DNA of 64,000 nt from Motacilla alba alba (taxonomy: Eukaryota > Chordata > Aves > Passeriformes > Motacillidae), in assembly GCF_015832195.1 (NCBI RefSeq), contig NC_052020.1, positions 2,559,254 through 2,623,253 of the forward strand, in the 5' to 3' direction. The notes under the pieces are model-generated. The model ran no database searches. It saw only the letters and a program-made list of their open reading frames with translations, and was not told the DNA's origin. Each line of letters opens with the position of its first letter. The stretch's first letter is position 1. The position numbers and the translations under genes are program-made. Below are positions 26,401 to 38,400 of the stretch, piece after piece.

Positions 26401-29400
26401 TTCTCTTGGAGACTGAAGTATCAAGATGGAGCCAGTAGCAGCCCAGCTCCTGGGGAAGACTGTTGGCTGGAAGAGTGGGGAAACTGGAGAGCCAAGAGAC
26501 CACTCCATTTTTATGTTGTGTTTTTTCCTCATGAAGTTCTGGCGAGTTTGGAGGCTGCTCCTGCTGGCACCTCCACAGCCCTGAGCCCTGTCTGTCACTA
26601 GAGTTACTGCAAGGCTGACCAACCTCCCCACCTACATGCTGTGCTGTGAAAGAACATGACTGTACTTCACACCCAGAGACAAGAGAAGAAAAGGCTTTAA
26701 AGAATAAATCCTGGCCCTGCTTTGAAGTTAATGAGAAACAAATGCCTTGTAATACTATGTGCTAGGAAATAATTAAGAAGTAGGTTGGTAAGCTTTATTT
26801 AAGACCTGGATTTATGCTTCATTGACACAGGATGATTGTATAAAATCAATTTGTTCATCACCCACAAATTTAAATTTCTATAATACTTTAAAATCTATTC
26901 TCTCAAGGTGAAGGCAAACCTCTGCTATATTCAGAAATGCTTAACCACTTAGACCTTGTGACTCCCTGAGAAATAAGCAGGAGCTAGGAAGCCGGTTAGC
27001 TTAGTGGTAAGCCTTCTCTACAGCCAGGGAAGTGATGGAAGACCTTTCTCCTGAAGACAAAAATACAGAGACTACACCTAAACATTCAATCCATATGGTA
27101 AAATATTATTATCCTTTTAGGTGTGAAAAATAGAGGAAAATCTGAAATGGATCTTCAGCATGTCCCCTGTAGGGTCAAATTCCTTCCTCAGATACAAAAG
27201 TGGTATTTTCCAATCACTTTCAAGTCCATAACTTAGTGGATATTTCTTGGACTTCATTTTTATTACTTTTTTCAAATGAATAAAAAGTGCTTAATAGAAC
27301 ATTTCACCTGAGTCTTTTCAGATTTTCCTTTTCTTCTTTTTTTTAATGGTTTGTCTTCAAACATGCAATACTTATTAAATGTTTATCCAAACCAGGCTCT
27401 CTGCTGGACAAGAATTTCTGAACTACAAGAGGGAGTTTAACCTCCAATGTGCCAAAATGGACTTGCTGCAATCTTGAGCACAGTTAAAAGACTAAGGCTA
27501 CAATTTTCTGGAGGATGTCTTCAATAAAACCCAAGTAAATTTTGCTGCAGTAGTTCTTCTGGTAAATCACTGAAGTGTAACACAGACACAGTGACTCAAA
27601 TTCCTTCCCAGATTATACTGACTGACTGAGCATCTGGCAGTCTTTGACTGTTTATGATAACTCAGCATTCTGAGAGCAAACAAAGGTTAATGCCTGCAAT
27701 GTATTACCAGCTGCAATACATGCAATGAATGACCCAGCTTTTAGCCCTACAGCATTATTTGAATAATTTTCAACCCCTAATAAAAATCCTTAGCCACAGA
27801 CCTCTAAAATACAATAAAATATACTGAAGTTACACTGACTAAATTAAAAAACCAATTAATTAATTAATCTTTCCAGAGACATATCCAATACATATTTTCT
27901 ACCCTCCCCAATGGCAAAAAACCATGATGGGATAACCAGGATCTCTAGGAAGGCACTTTGTGGCTCTCAAAGGCTTCTGCAAGTACTTCAGTGTGGCTCC
28001 CATGCAGGCCTGGTTCTTGGGGAATGGCAACAACCATGGGGCACTGGTATTAACAGTGCTGAGTAAGTGCAGGTCTTCAGAAGCAGAGGAAAGAGCCATC
28101 AAAGGCTTGTGTGGCCTGTGAAGTACAATCAAGCTCGTCCCAACCCTTGCCTGAAAGGAGATTTAAGATTCAAAGAGTTAATGCTGAAAATGTTTCCTAT
28201 GAACCATTCCATGCTTGACTTTTCGAAGTGCAATGCTTGAGGATTTTAATGTGCGCTCACAGCCACCCCTCCTACAACTACAAGGATACCTGATCAGGAA
28301 CAACCAAACTAAATATTCATTTATAGGTAAATGCTTTTTCTTATTATATTTACATGGGTTCTTTTTATCAGGTGTGGTTACATATTTGAAAAGATGATGA
28401 AGCACTAAAAAGACAAGCCTAGATGTTTCAAAGAACTACTCAATTCCCTTTGGAATATCTGTTGTATCAAGCCAAGATATTCAGCTGAAATGAAAAGCAA
28501 AGCAAAGACTATTTGAGTACAGTTTTAATGCTGGAAAAATTACTGGGATAGAAATAGTCCAACTGATATCACTTATCTATACTATAAGCAGAAATGTGGA
28601 AGTGCAAGTTCAGAATACCCCTATTGAAGAAACTCTGTGCTGACTCTAAGCATGAATTAGTCATTCTGAGAGCACTAAAAAAGAAGCACAGGATATGTTT
28701 AAGCTATTTCCTGAACACCCAAGGTCTAGGTACAACACTTATTTCCTGTGTCTGACCAACACAATCACTGAATAAACATCATCATTCTCTCTGGTGACCG
28801 GTGACAGGACTTGAGGGAATGTCTTAAAGTTGTGTCAGAGGAGGTTCAGGTTGGATATCAGGAAAAGGCTCTTCACCCAGAGGGTGACTGGGCACTGGAA
28901 CAGGCTCCACAGGGAAGCAGTCACAGCAGCAAGGCTGGCAGAGTTTAAGGAGCATTTGGACAACGCCCTCGGCACATGGGGTGATTGTTGGGGAACCCTG
29001 GGCAGGGCCAAGAGTTGGATTTGATGATCCTTGTGGGTCTCTTCCACCACTCTGATTCTACAATCAGAACAACCATGAATAGGACTACAGTTTTAGCTAA
29101 CACTGAGAGATCCACACTGAGAAAGCTGTGTTTGAACAGAGAAGTGCCCAGTTCCCATGCAAGGGCCACCCTTTGTGTTGGGAATTCTGGACACTGAGAA
29201 TTTTAGACTTTATGTGCTGACAGACTCTGACTCCCAGGAGAGCACTGTATTTGACCTGAGGCCATGGAAAAGGCTTCCAAAATTGATTGATAGCACTGGG
29301 ATTACAGGTGTGTAGTTGATCAGCAGTGTGTAATATCACAGGGTGGGAAAACTTAGAGTTTGGAGTTTTAGAATATAGTAATATATATATATATATATAA

Positions 29401-32400
29401 AATGAGACGGAAGTTTTAGGGTGGAGGTTGGTCCTTCTTCTTTACCTTCTTACACCTTCCTCTTCCTGGGTTTGGGTGGTATTTTGTAATTGGACAGAAA
29501 AGTCCGCATTGCGGACTTCGAGTGATTAGTTATGGGCTTAAAAGTGAAAATAATTTAGGCGTCATTTCTTAATTGGATAGTTTAGCCTTAAAAGACCTTG
29601 TATAGAAAGATAGTTAACCATTTTGTACCTTGTTAGTAGAACGCTGTAGAACTCATGACTTGCAACATAGATAAGAAATAATAAACACCTGAGTCTGAAC
29701 ACGAAACACTCTCTCTAGCACTTCAATCCTGACCTTGGCAGAGGCACAAAAAGAAGACAAAAACCAGCACCTTTGAGCACCCCCAGCCCCACGGGATTGT
29801 ACTGACCCTCCTCGAAGCCGTCGCGGAAGGAGCCGGAGCGGCTCATGGTGCGGCTCTTCTCATCCAGGGACATGGAGCTGTTGCGGAGGCGCGTGTCGCT
29901 GTAGGGGTCGTAGGGCCCATCGGCGTTGGACAGGCTGTGCGTGCGCAGCATGCTGGGATTGGACAGGCTCATCTGCGCTGCGCTTGTGGGGCTCGCTGCA
30001 AAGCCAGCAACAAACACGCCCTTAGTGCCGCCAACACGGGCTCTCCTGCTCTGCTTTAGTCATCCTCCACCAGCAAAGGTTCTTCCCCCCCCCTCCAATT
30101 TAAGACACAAATTTTTGATACCGTCTTCTCCAGGCTTCATTGGTTTTCAAGTAAGGGGTATATAAACTAGGCTACTGAATGTGAAAACTCAAGTCAAATA
30201 AGGTCATTTTAAACACTGTCTGTATGTCCCTAATGTCCATGTATCCATAATTCCATAAAACAAGCTCAGTCACCTCACTAACACCTCCCAGGCATGGGAG
30301 AATGAAAGAAAATTATATTATCATTAACTAATTCATTAATTAGTTAATTAATAAATGAATTATTTCATTAATTAATTAATTAATTAATCATTTAATTTGG
30401 AACTGTTCTTCCACAAAAATTGTAGTATTTTGTCTATACAGAGCAGGGCTTACCTTCTTCAAAGCCTTCAAATTCTAAGAAAATGACATTTTTCTATGTA
30501 TTTTAGTCACAAATATAAAGAGCTTTAGTTTCCTAATTGCTGTACAGTTCAGAACTTTCTTTCCACTATGAAGTCCTGAGAACTGTAAAATACTAGTTTT
30601 GCCTTAAAGGCCAATATTCTTCCAGCCAGTGTGTAGAGTACATAAGTACTGCAATCACATTTCTCAAAAGAACTTTTGTGCTAAAATTATGCCTGCTATT
30701 TATTAAGAATTAGTTCATTTGTGGGTAAAAAAAGAGAACAAAATCATTGTTCATCTAGTTCCTCTTGATGTGCTGTCATTGCCTCTTTCTATACCATCAA
30801 CTGATACAGACTATTGTAGAAGACAGGATAATTCAGTTCACAGGCGCTTGACTTTCGTATCATCATTTGCTCTTAAATTAAATCCAATAACCATTCTTAA
30901 CTCCAATATCTCTAAGCTCTCATCTGAAGAACATAGGAAAACATACTTTCTATTTTCTTTTTGGTGTTCATTGCAGTTTGTGGCCAAACTGTGCTAAGTG
31001 TCAGTTTATTTAAAGCCACTTACAGAATGTGTTTCTTTCCAGAACACTCAAGGAAAGACTCTAGAATGTCATTACTGCAAGTCAAAACTACACTAGAAAC
31101 AAGTGACTGTGCAATCTGCTCCAAATTCCCACAAGAAGTTCACAAGTGCAAGCTTAACTGTTTTGCACATAATTATTGTATATAAATTAGTTACTATAAA
31201 CAATGTATTTATTTTAAACAATGATATTATTATGGAGGGGATTTTGAAAGTCATAAACAAGCATCTTCTTTCCAAATGTCCCTTCAAGATGAAATATGCA
31301 AACCTGAAGAAACTGCAAAGCAACAAAGTCATATTTAACACACCCAACAGAGACAAGCACCACTGGCACTTTAAATCAGGTTATTTCAACTGCTAATACA
31401 GTCAACTAAAACCTGCAATGCTTCATGCATCCTGCCAATCAGCATTTATTGTTACCTTAATTTAAAATATGTTTACCAAAGAAACTAAGTGAAGGAAGGA
31501 ATGGCAATTTTTCTGACTTGAAACTCCCCTGACTTTTATATATTGCTTAACTGAGCTTTCTGCAATTTTCCAACGAGCCACTTGAAAAAGACAAAGATAA
31601 AATACCAAACTGATGAGACTGGCACATACAGTAAGTAAAATGCTTGGATTTTAGAGAATTATACACGTTCCAACATCTGCAGGCAATACCATATGTCCTC
31701 TAAGCACCCCAATGTGTGACATCAACTGACAGCTCTTCTGAACATTTTATAAAGCTCACAATTTATGTTAAGGAATCTGATTAGTCCCAGAGTCAGTTTC
31801 AAAGTTACTGCAAGAATGGCACCTTTGGGCATACGAGATAATAATGCTAATTAGTCACACTCATTTCAATGAGAGTGTTTCCCCAGGTTCAATGTGGGCC
31901 TTGGAGCTGCTGAAAGAAAATTAACTTCTGCAACATGCTGTTTTCAGGACACACAATGCATTGCTGTGATTATTCAAACAGATAATTATTCACCAAGCTG
32001 CGAGAAGTTAAATCTAGTTCCAGAGGGTGATGTTATGCTGGATCCAGATGAAAATGGAGAATTGGCAGCAGTATCCTGCAGTCCTCCTGCTGAATGGGAC
32101 CGGAGCCATTCCTTTGCATCCTCTTGACTACGGAGCTGGGAGGATGGAGTATACCTGCAAAAACAAACAGGTTTTTCACCATGAACTTTGATATTTATTT
32201 GACATTTTTGTTTAAAAAAACAAAAAAAACCCCACCAACCATGAAATGTCACAAGCCTTGGGGTGGGAGAGAGAGAGAAAGAAAAAAGGAAGAATCCTCA
32301 TATGAAATTAAAGGATTAAATAATCTGAACCAAATAGAATTCTGAGTTAAGAGCTGCTCCAAGCTCTTCCAACATGTTCCTAACTCATTTCGCCTCTGTC

Positions 32401-35400
32401 TGGGGGGAAAAGACGAAACCACAAACTTCTTTCCTATGGCTTCAGGTGTAACCAAACCAGAGTGAACCAGAAGTTACAGGTAGAAATTGTGCTGTGTAGC
32501 ACTGTAGGATAAAATGTAGTGTGGGCTATATCATATGATTTAAAAATAGAAGTGTAACTTGGAAAACCTTTCCCTAAGTTATGCCAAAATTCTAACACTA
32601 TTTAAATATACTTTGATACATCAATAACCTTAGCTGACTTTTTGTGATATTATAACCAAATTCAAGTCAACAAAGCCCTTATCAGGACTTTTTTTTTAAC
32701 AAGCTGTGACCCAATATTTCATATTCCAGAGACATCCATATAAGGCCTGTGGGGGGTGTATCCCATTTAGTTCAAAACGAACAGCATTGAAACATCACAA
32801 AGGAGACTATGTTTAGCATTTTCTGAAGGCAATGAAAATAGCAGAAACGTGGTCTATGCCAACATCAGTGGCAAAAAAACCCCCTGGCTTCAGCTTAAGT
32901 TTCATTTATTGTGTCTATGTGTGAAAAATAGGTATGTGAGCTACGTGATAGGGTACAGGTACCAACAGCCAGAGCATCACGGAAACATGCGTCTGCTGAT
33001 TGAATCATTGCCTTTGGACAAATATTTATGAGTTACTAGCTCTCCTTCCAAAAACTTAGAGCCTATTATTTGCTGATATTATCTATTTAATTAATTTGAT
33101 TCCCTTCAAGTAAATGCCCTACAGTAAGATACCACTTATCAGGACTATTTTAAATCAATGGGAACACTGCAACAATTTAAATAGTCAATCTGCTTTTAAA
33201 AAATACATTCATTCTTCTTCCTTATGCCTCAACACTTCAGCAGCAATTCCTGACAATCTGCATCTCTTAAACTTCGTATATAATCAGTTTATTTAGAAAG
33301 GGGCTTTAAATAGTCATGTTACCTTAACACACTACAGATTTATTTTTATTGTCAGCATTAATACCTACCTTTTCAAATGTTTTGGTCTTAGAAGAGAGTA
33401 TTTATTAGAGACATAGTTGAGGACCATAGAAACATTAAAACAAATTGCCATTTTAAGAAAGGCTTTTAGTACTCAGCTTCATGGGACAAGGCTGCTCTGA
33501 AGAACAAGATGCACAGCACAGAAAAGACCACAGCTGCAGTTTCAAGGCAGTGATCCCAGATGCTGCATTAAGCAATTCAGAAGCTGAATTTCCCAAATTG
33601 TCAGAGATACCTTCTGCAAATTCTCTAACACATAAAGCATTTAATTAACACAGCTAATAGTAATTCTGGCTAGAATTGCTTGTATCAATGGAAAAAAAAG
33701 TATGTTATAAAAATCACCACCTCACAGATGTACAAAATATGTGAGAAGACAACAACTGAAAGTTTATTTGATGAATATTTTTATTATTTTCTATGAGAGT
33801 AGGGAATAAGTTATAGATTAAATAGATTATAGATTATAAAATATAGATTAAGGTATTATGATGCAATTAAAAAAATTAATATGCCAAATTTCACCCTGAA
33901 AGGTTTGGCATGATCTTGTAAATCTTTTCTATTTATATAACAACACCAAGGTTCCCAAGGTTAAAAACCATTTCACGTATTCCATGTAACAGGCACAGAA
34001 ACAACATTATTGTTTTTAAATCAAGCCCAGGAATGGTTTGAGATGCTTTTCAGCAATTAAGCCAGCAAAAGCCACAGTTCTTGCTCAAGCAGTGAGGCCA
34101 CTGGATGAAAAAAATTCAGTTGTCAATGGCCTTCTTTGAGGATTGAAAGAAAGGAAGAAAGAAAGGAAGAAAGAAAGGAAGAAAGAAAGGAAGAAAGAAA
34201 GGAAGAAAAAGGAAGAAAAAAAAAAAGGAAAGGAAAAAAAGAAAGGAAGAAAAAAAAGGAAGAAAAAAAAAGGAAAAAAAAAAGGAAGAGTACTGTTGCT
34301 ACCTCTTGCAAACTGCGACCATCACCACCAGCCACAACAGAAACACAAAACAAACTCCAAAGCCACCACAGAAGATGTTAAACCATGTGGAAACACCAAT
34401 ACCTGAGTCCCTTCTTAGGCAAAGTGTTCCTATCAAGATGTGGGTCGCTGCAGAAAAGTTAAAAGAAAAGAACTTCAGAGAAGAACAAAAGGGAAGGAAT
34501 AAGATCAGGATGAAGGACGTACAAACATCTGCATCACCTTTTCAGAGGAAAAGGTGCTGGGGCCTCCCTACAGAAACATGCACAGACCTCCTCACCCAGG
34601 TGGGGTTTGCACAAACATGCAGCAGCTACCATGCCAATGAACCACATCTCTTCACAACCTCACTTCACTGTTTCTCCTACCCACAATGAACAAAAATGGC
34701 TCTTAAAACATCATTAAAAATACACTTTTCAGCAGGCTATTGGTAAAATCTGATGGGAATATTCAAGTCCAAACCACCTTCCCATGATTTTTTTCAGCAG
34801 ACACCCTTTAGGGAATGCACCTAATTACTGTAAAGAGGTATTGATCCCAGACTGTTTAAATTTCCAAATCTTAGCCTAAGTTCCATTAGGAAAGTAAAAT
34901 GGACTCATCAGTTGCCCAAAACTCAACTATTTCTAGTTTATGTTTTTACAACTGATGAGCAGAACCTGTTAATTTGCTTTTAAAAAAAATACCCCTGTGG
35001 TTAAAAAAATTAATTACATGACAACCCTTATAGCTAAGTTACAGTATAAGACTGGGATAAAAATTACATCAGTGGGAAAATGTGAGCTGAAATGTTTAGA
35101 TTTGTGTCATCTTTTCCTAACTTTAACATTCATTTGTACAAGGATGACTGTAATGTACCTACGTACTTGGAAAACACTCATGAGCCAAGCTGCAGTAAGA
35201 GACTGACGACACTGACACAGGGACTTCACAACAAAAGGGACAGGCCAGAAAGGCAGTGGGAAAAGCAGCATGCCAGAGGAATGCTGAAATGCTAGTGAGA
35301 GTTTAGATTCATGGGAAGAAAAAAAAAAGGCATGACTTTCTAATTGCCTTTGGCAAAGATATGAAGGGTGGGTTAAAAATAGCTCCCCAAACAAAAGGAC

Positions 35401-38400
35401 ATTCCCAGAAATGAGAGCAACACCAAAAACATGCCAACTGTACTGTATGCCACTCTCCAGATTGATTTGGGTGGGCAGATGGGTGTTTGCAGGGACTCTC
35501 ACTGGCATGTCTTTGTGTCAGTTCACACCTGGATGATGAACACAACAGAGCACTCAACTGAGCACAGTCTGGCACAAAACAATTTGCTTCACTGAGATGG
35601 GCAACAAAATCTGCAGCCTTGAGTATACTCCTGTCCTGAGACAGCATTACCTGTCCTGTCTCCTGGGCAAAGTATTTCGGCAGAATTTGGGGCTAGCAGC
35701 AGGGGAAGAAAGAGGGCTAGAAAGAGCAGTCCAACAAGACAGAAAACAAGAGAAGGAATATTAGAATGAAAAGATGAGGGAACAAAAAGGAATTATAATA
35801 AAACACAAACAGAACCCCAAACTGTCAGAACATGGCATTCAGGTGCAATTTTCTCCATTGAGATGCCGCTACAAAAATCTTGCTACCTGAACTCATCACT
35901 ACACATCAGGACATAGCTGACTTCCAGTGCTTGGAAGGGTTCTACTTTCATCTACAAGAGGTCCCTCAGAGACCACTGCAAAGTTCACCCCAGTATCATC
36001 TCAGTGTGCCACCAATCCAGCTTTGATACTGGAAAAGCCCTGTTCTCTCCCTCCTGCTCAGCCTCCTCCCAGGTCCTACCCTGTGTCCACACAGGTACCA
36101 GTGAATCTCATCATATACAGAGCTGGGGAACTGATCAGTCAAATACAATTCAGCTGATTGTTTTTCACTTGGATCCAGCTTCCAATAGGATTCACTAAGC
36201 ATTCACACAAATGCTTGTACTGAAATATTGTAGTGAACAATTGGAGATAGGACAAGACAGCAGGGAAAGAATGAGAAGGGATAAAGTGACTACAGAGATG
36301 GGGACTTGTCTTTTCAGCATCACCTCAAGTTTGAAAGTCATCAAATTCTACAATCAAGAAGTTTAACAGGAAACGGTAGATTTTTCAAATCAAAATTGGA
36401 GGGTTTTTAAAAATACCACTATCAGCTCAATTAACAGTAGATCTTTGGAAGGATAACCTACAATGCAAAATTCAAGTATTAGGTACCATCTGGTAGCAAA
36501 AAAAAGTTGTCACATTGGCTGCGACAGCAAAATAAAAACCTCTTCTGAACCCATCCTCCTGCTCTGAACTGGGCTCCTTTCCAGGAATAACTTATCTGTA
36601 TGTTCTAGTCCTGGAGTTATCTGCATTGTCTGGTAAGTGGCATTACTTGATCTATATCTGCAGCATTAGCTACTGCTGCCAGGACTTCATTCCCACTTGA
36701 GATACAAACATATGGAAACAAGAGAAAAACCCACTAACCTTTCAGACAATGTAGTCTTAACACTGTTGGTTCGGATGAAGGGAGTCAGAGAATCATCCTT
36801 GGAGGCTGGAATCAAGCCACTGGAGGAGTTGTGGCTCAGCCCACCTCCACTGCTCAGGGAGATGTCTATGGATTCACAGCTGGTGTGAAGGCTGCTGACA
36901 GACTGGTATCCAATGCCATCCTTGCTAACTGCAGAAGAACTACTGGCGTTGGTACCCCATGTCAAACTGTTGGAAGGAGCCGAGTGTGCAGAACTGGGGC
37001 TGGAAGCCAGTGGAGACTGGTTGAGATCTGTGTTTTTACCATAGAGGGGACTGCTGCCCCCACTGCTCAGCACACCACTGCCAGATGGGGAGTCAAGGTT
37101 ACCCTGCTGGCTCATGGTAGCATGAGGGTTGGAGATGACTACTGAGTTTTTCATATTTTCAGCTGTTGTGATGGGAACTTGTTTACTAGGCTTCCCACCA
37201 AAAAGTCTGCAAAAAAGAAGACAGCACGAAAAATACATAAAATGGAACAGTAAACACAAGGATATCTTATATTTCATCTTAGCTTCAGAAAACCAGTATT
37301 GAGTACATGATCCTAGATTGTACACATGCAACTATACATTTATTATCTCCTTGTGTTCACTGTCCCTTTCAATAAAGCCCAGAGGCAATTACAACAGCTC
37401 CAAATCTATCTCAGGTGTGTGTCACCTTTGAATCATCAACCAATACTTCCACAAAGCTAAAATACAGCTTCACAGGACTAAGATACAACCACATCCTCTT
37501 CTGTTCCTGAAGGAAAAAGGACACCAGAGAAACAATCTGATACATGGAATACTAGAGACTGGAAGCTTACTGACCAGGTAAATTCTGCACAAATCGCCAA
37601 ATGTTCTGCACAGAAGCAGCTTTTGCTGGGATGCAACAATGTACTCATACCAAATGTAGGCTTGTTTCATTCCATGAGCCAAGCTGGCTGGAAAGGGTAT
37701 TTTTTAGTGGAGAATGTCATGTTACCTGCTTTTTGGCACCTGGAATTGGCTAGTAAAAAAACTAGGTGAGTTCCAGAACTCGGGGAGGGAGGGGATAGAG
37801 GATGCTGACCGCAGCATCACTGTTGCCTGTGATGCAGCTCACTGCCAAGGAAGCAAAGACCCCAGCTCCTTCATAAACAGCCAATGGGAAACTTCTCAGA
37901 AGTGCCCAAGTGCCTCAGTAGTAAACACGCTTCAGACTAAACTATCAATCATGCCAAAATTGATCTTCAAAATTAGGAAGGAAGGGTTATCTTCCACTCC
38001 AGCTTCAAACATCCACCTCAAAACGCTGCTTTTGTTTCTGCCTCTTGGCTCCTGTGACTACTATTGGAACCTTAGTTTTGCTCACACATACCTGTACAGA
38101 TTTGCTTTTTTATCATTTACTGTGGAGTACTGTGGGTGAAACCTTTCAGAATAGAGAACTACAGCACTTACATACAAGTGTTTCTGAAGACTTAGGGGTA
38201 CGCATGCACCAGGCAGAACTATCTCTGCTTTGGAGCATGCCCAGGTTTTTGGACACATGGACACTAAGTCACTTTGTCCATCACTTCCCAGAAACACAGT
38301 CTGTGTTAGAGCTGGGCACCTGCAGCACCTGGAGCAAGCCCAGTGCTGCGCAGCAGCAGTGTCCAGGCTGCACAGGTGCTTCCTGCAGCTCCAGTGCACG

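Larger units (their letters stand above)
23530..29806 (-). other. NAV2: Intron 8 (6.3 kb) rich in repeats
   Basis: This intron holds two CR1 3' ends (about 24379-24420 and 28810-29065), a minus-strand CR1 piece (25858-26006) and an LTR (about 29174-29725). It also has two close TGCATG motifs on the minus strand at 26182-26197 and an exon-like segment at 24729-24796 that would add a stop codon. Confidence 0.85.

Noticed and set aside
26990..27045. tRNA-like D-arm (GCTTAGTGGTAAGC) with an A-box match
   Set aside because: There is no B box, the anticodon stem-loop does not fold to a 7-base loop and the acceptor does not pair, so it is not a tRNA gene. A decayed tRNA-derived SINE cannot be excluded.
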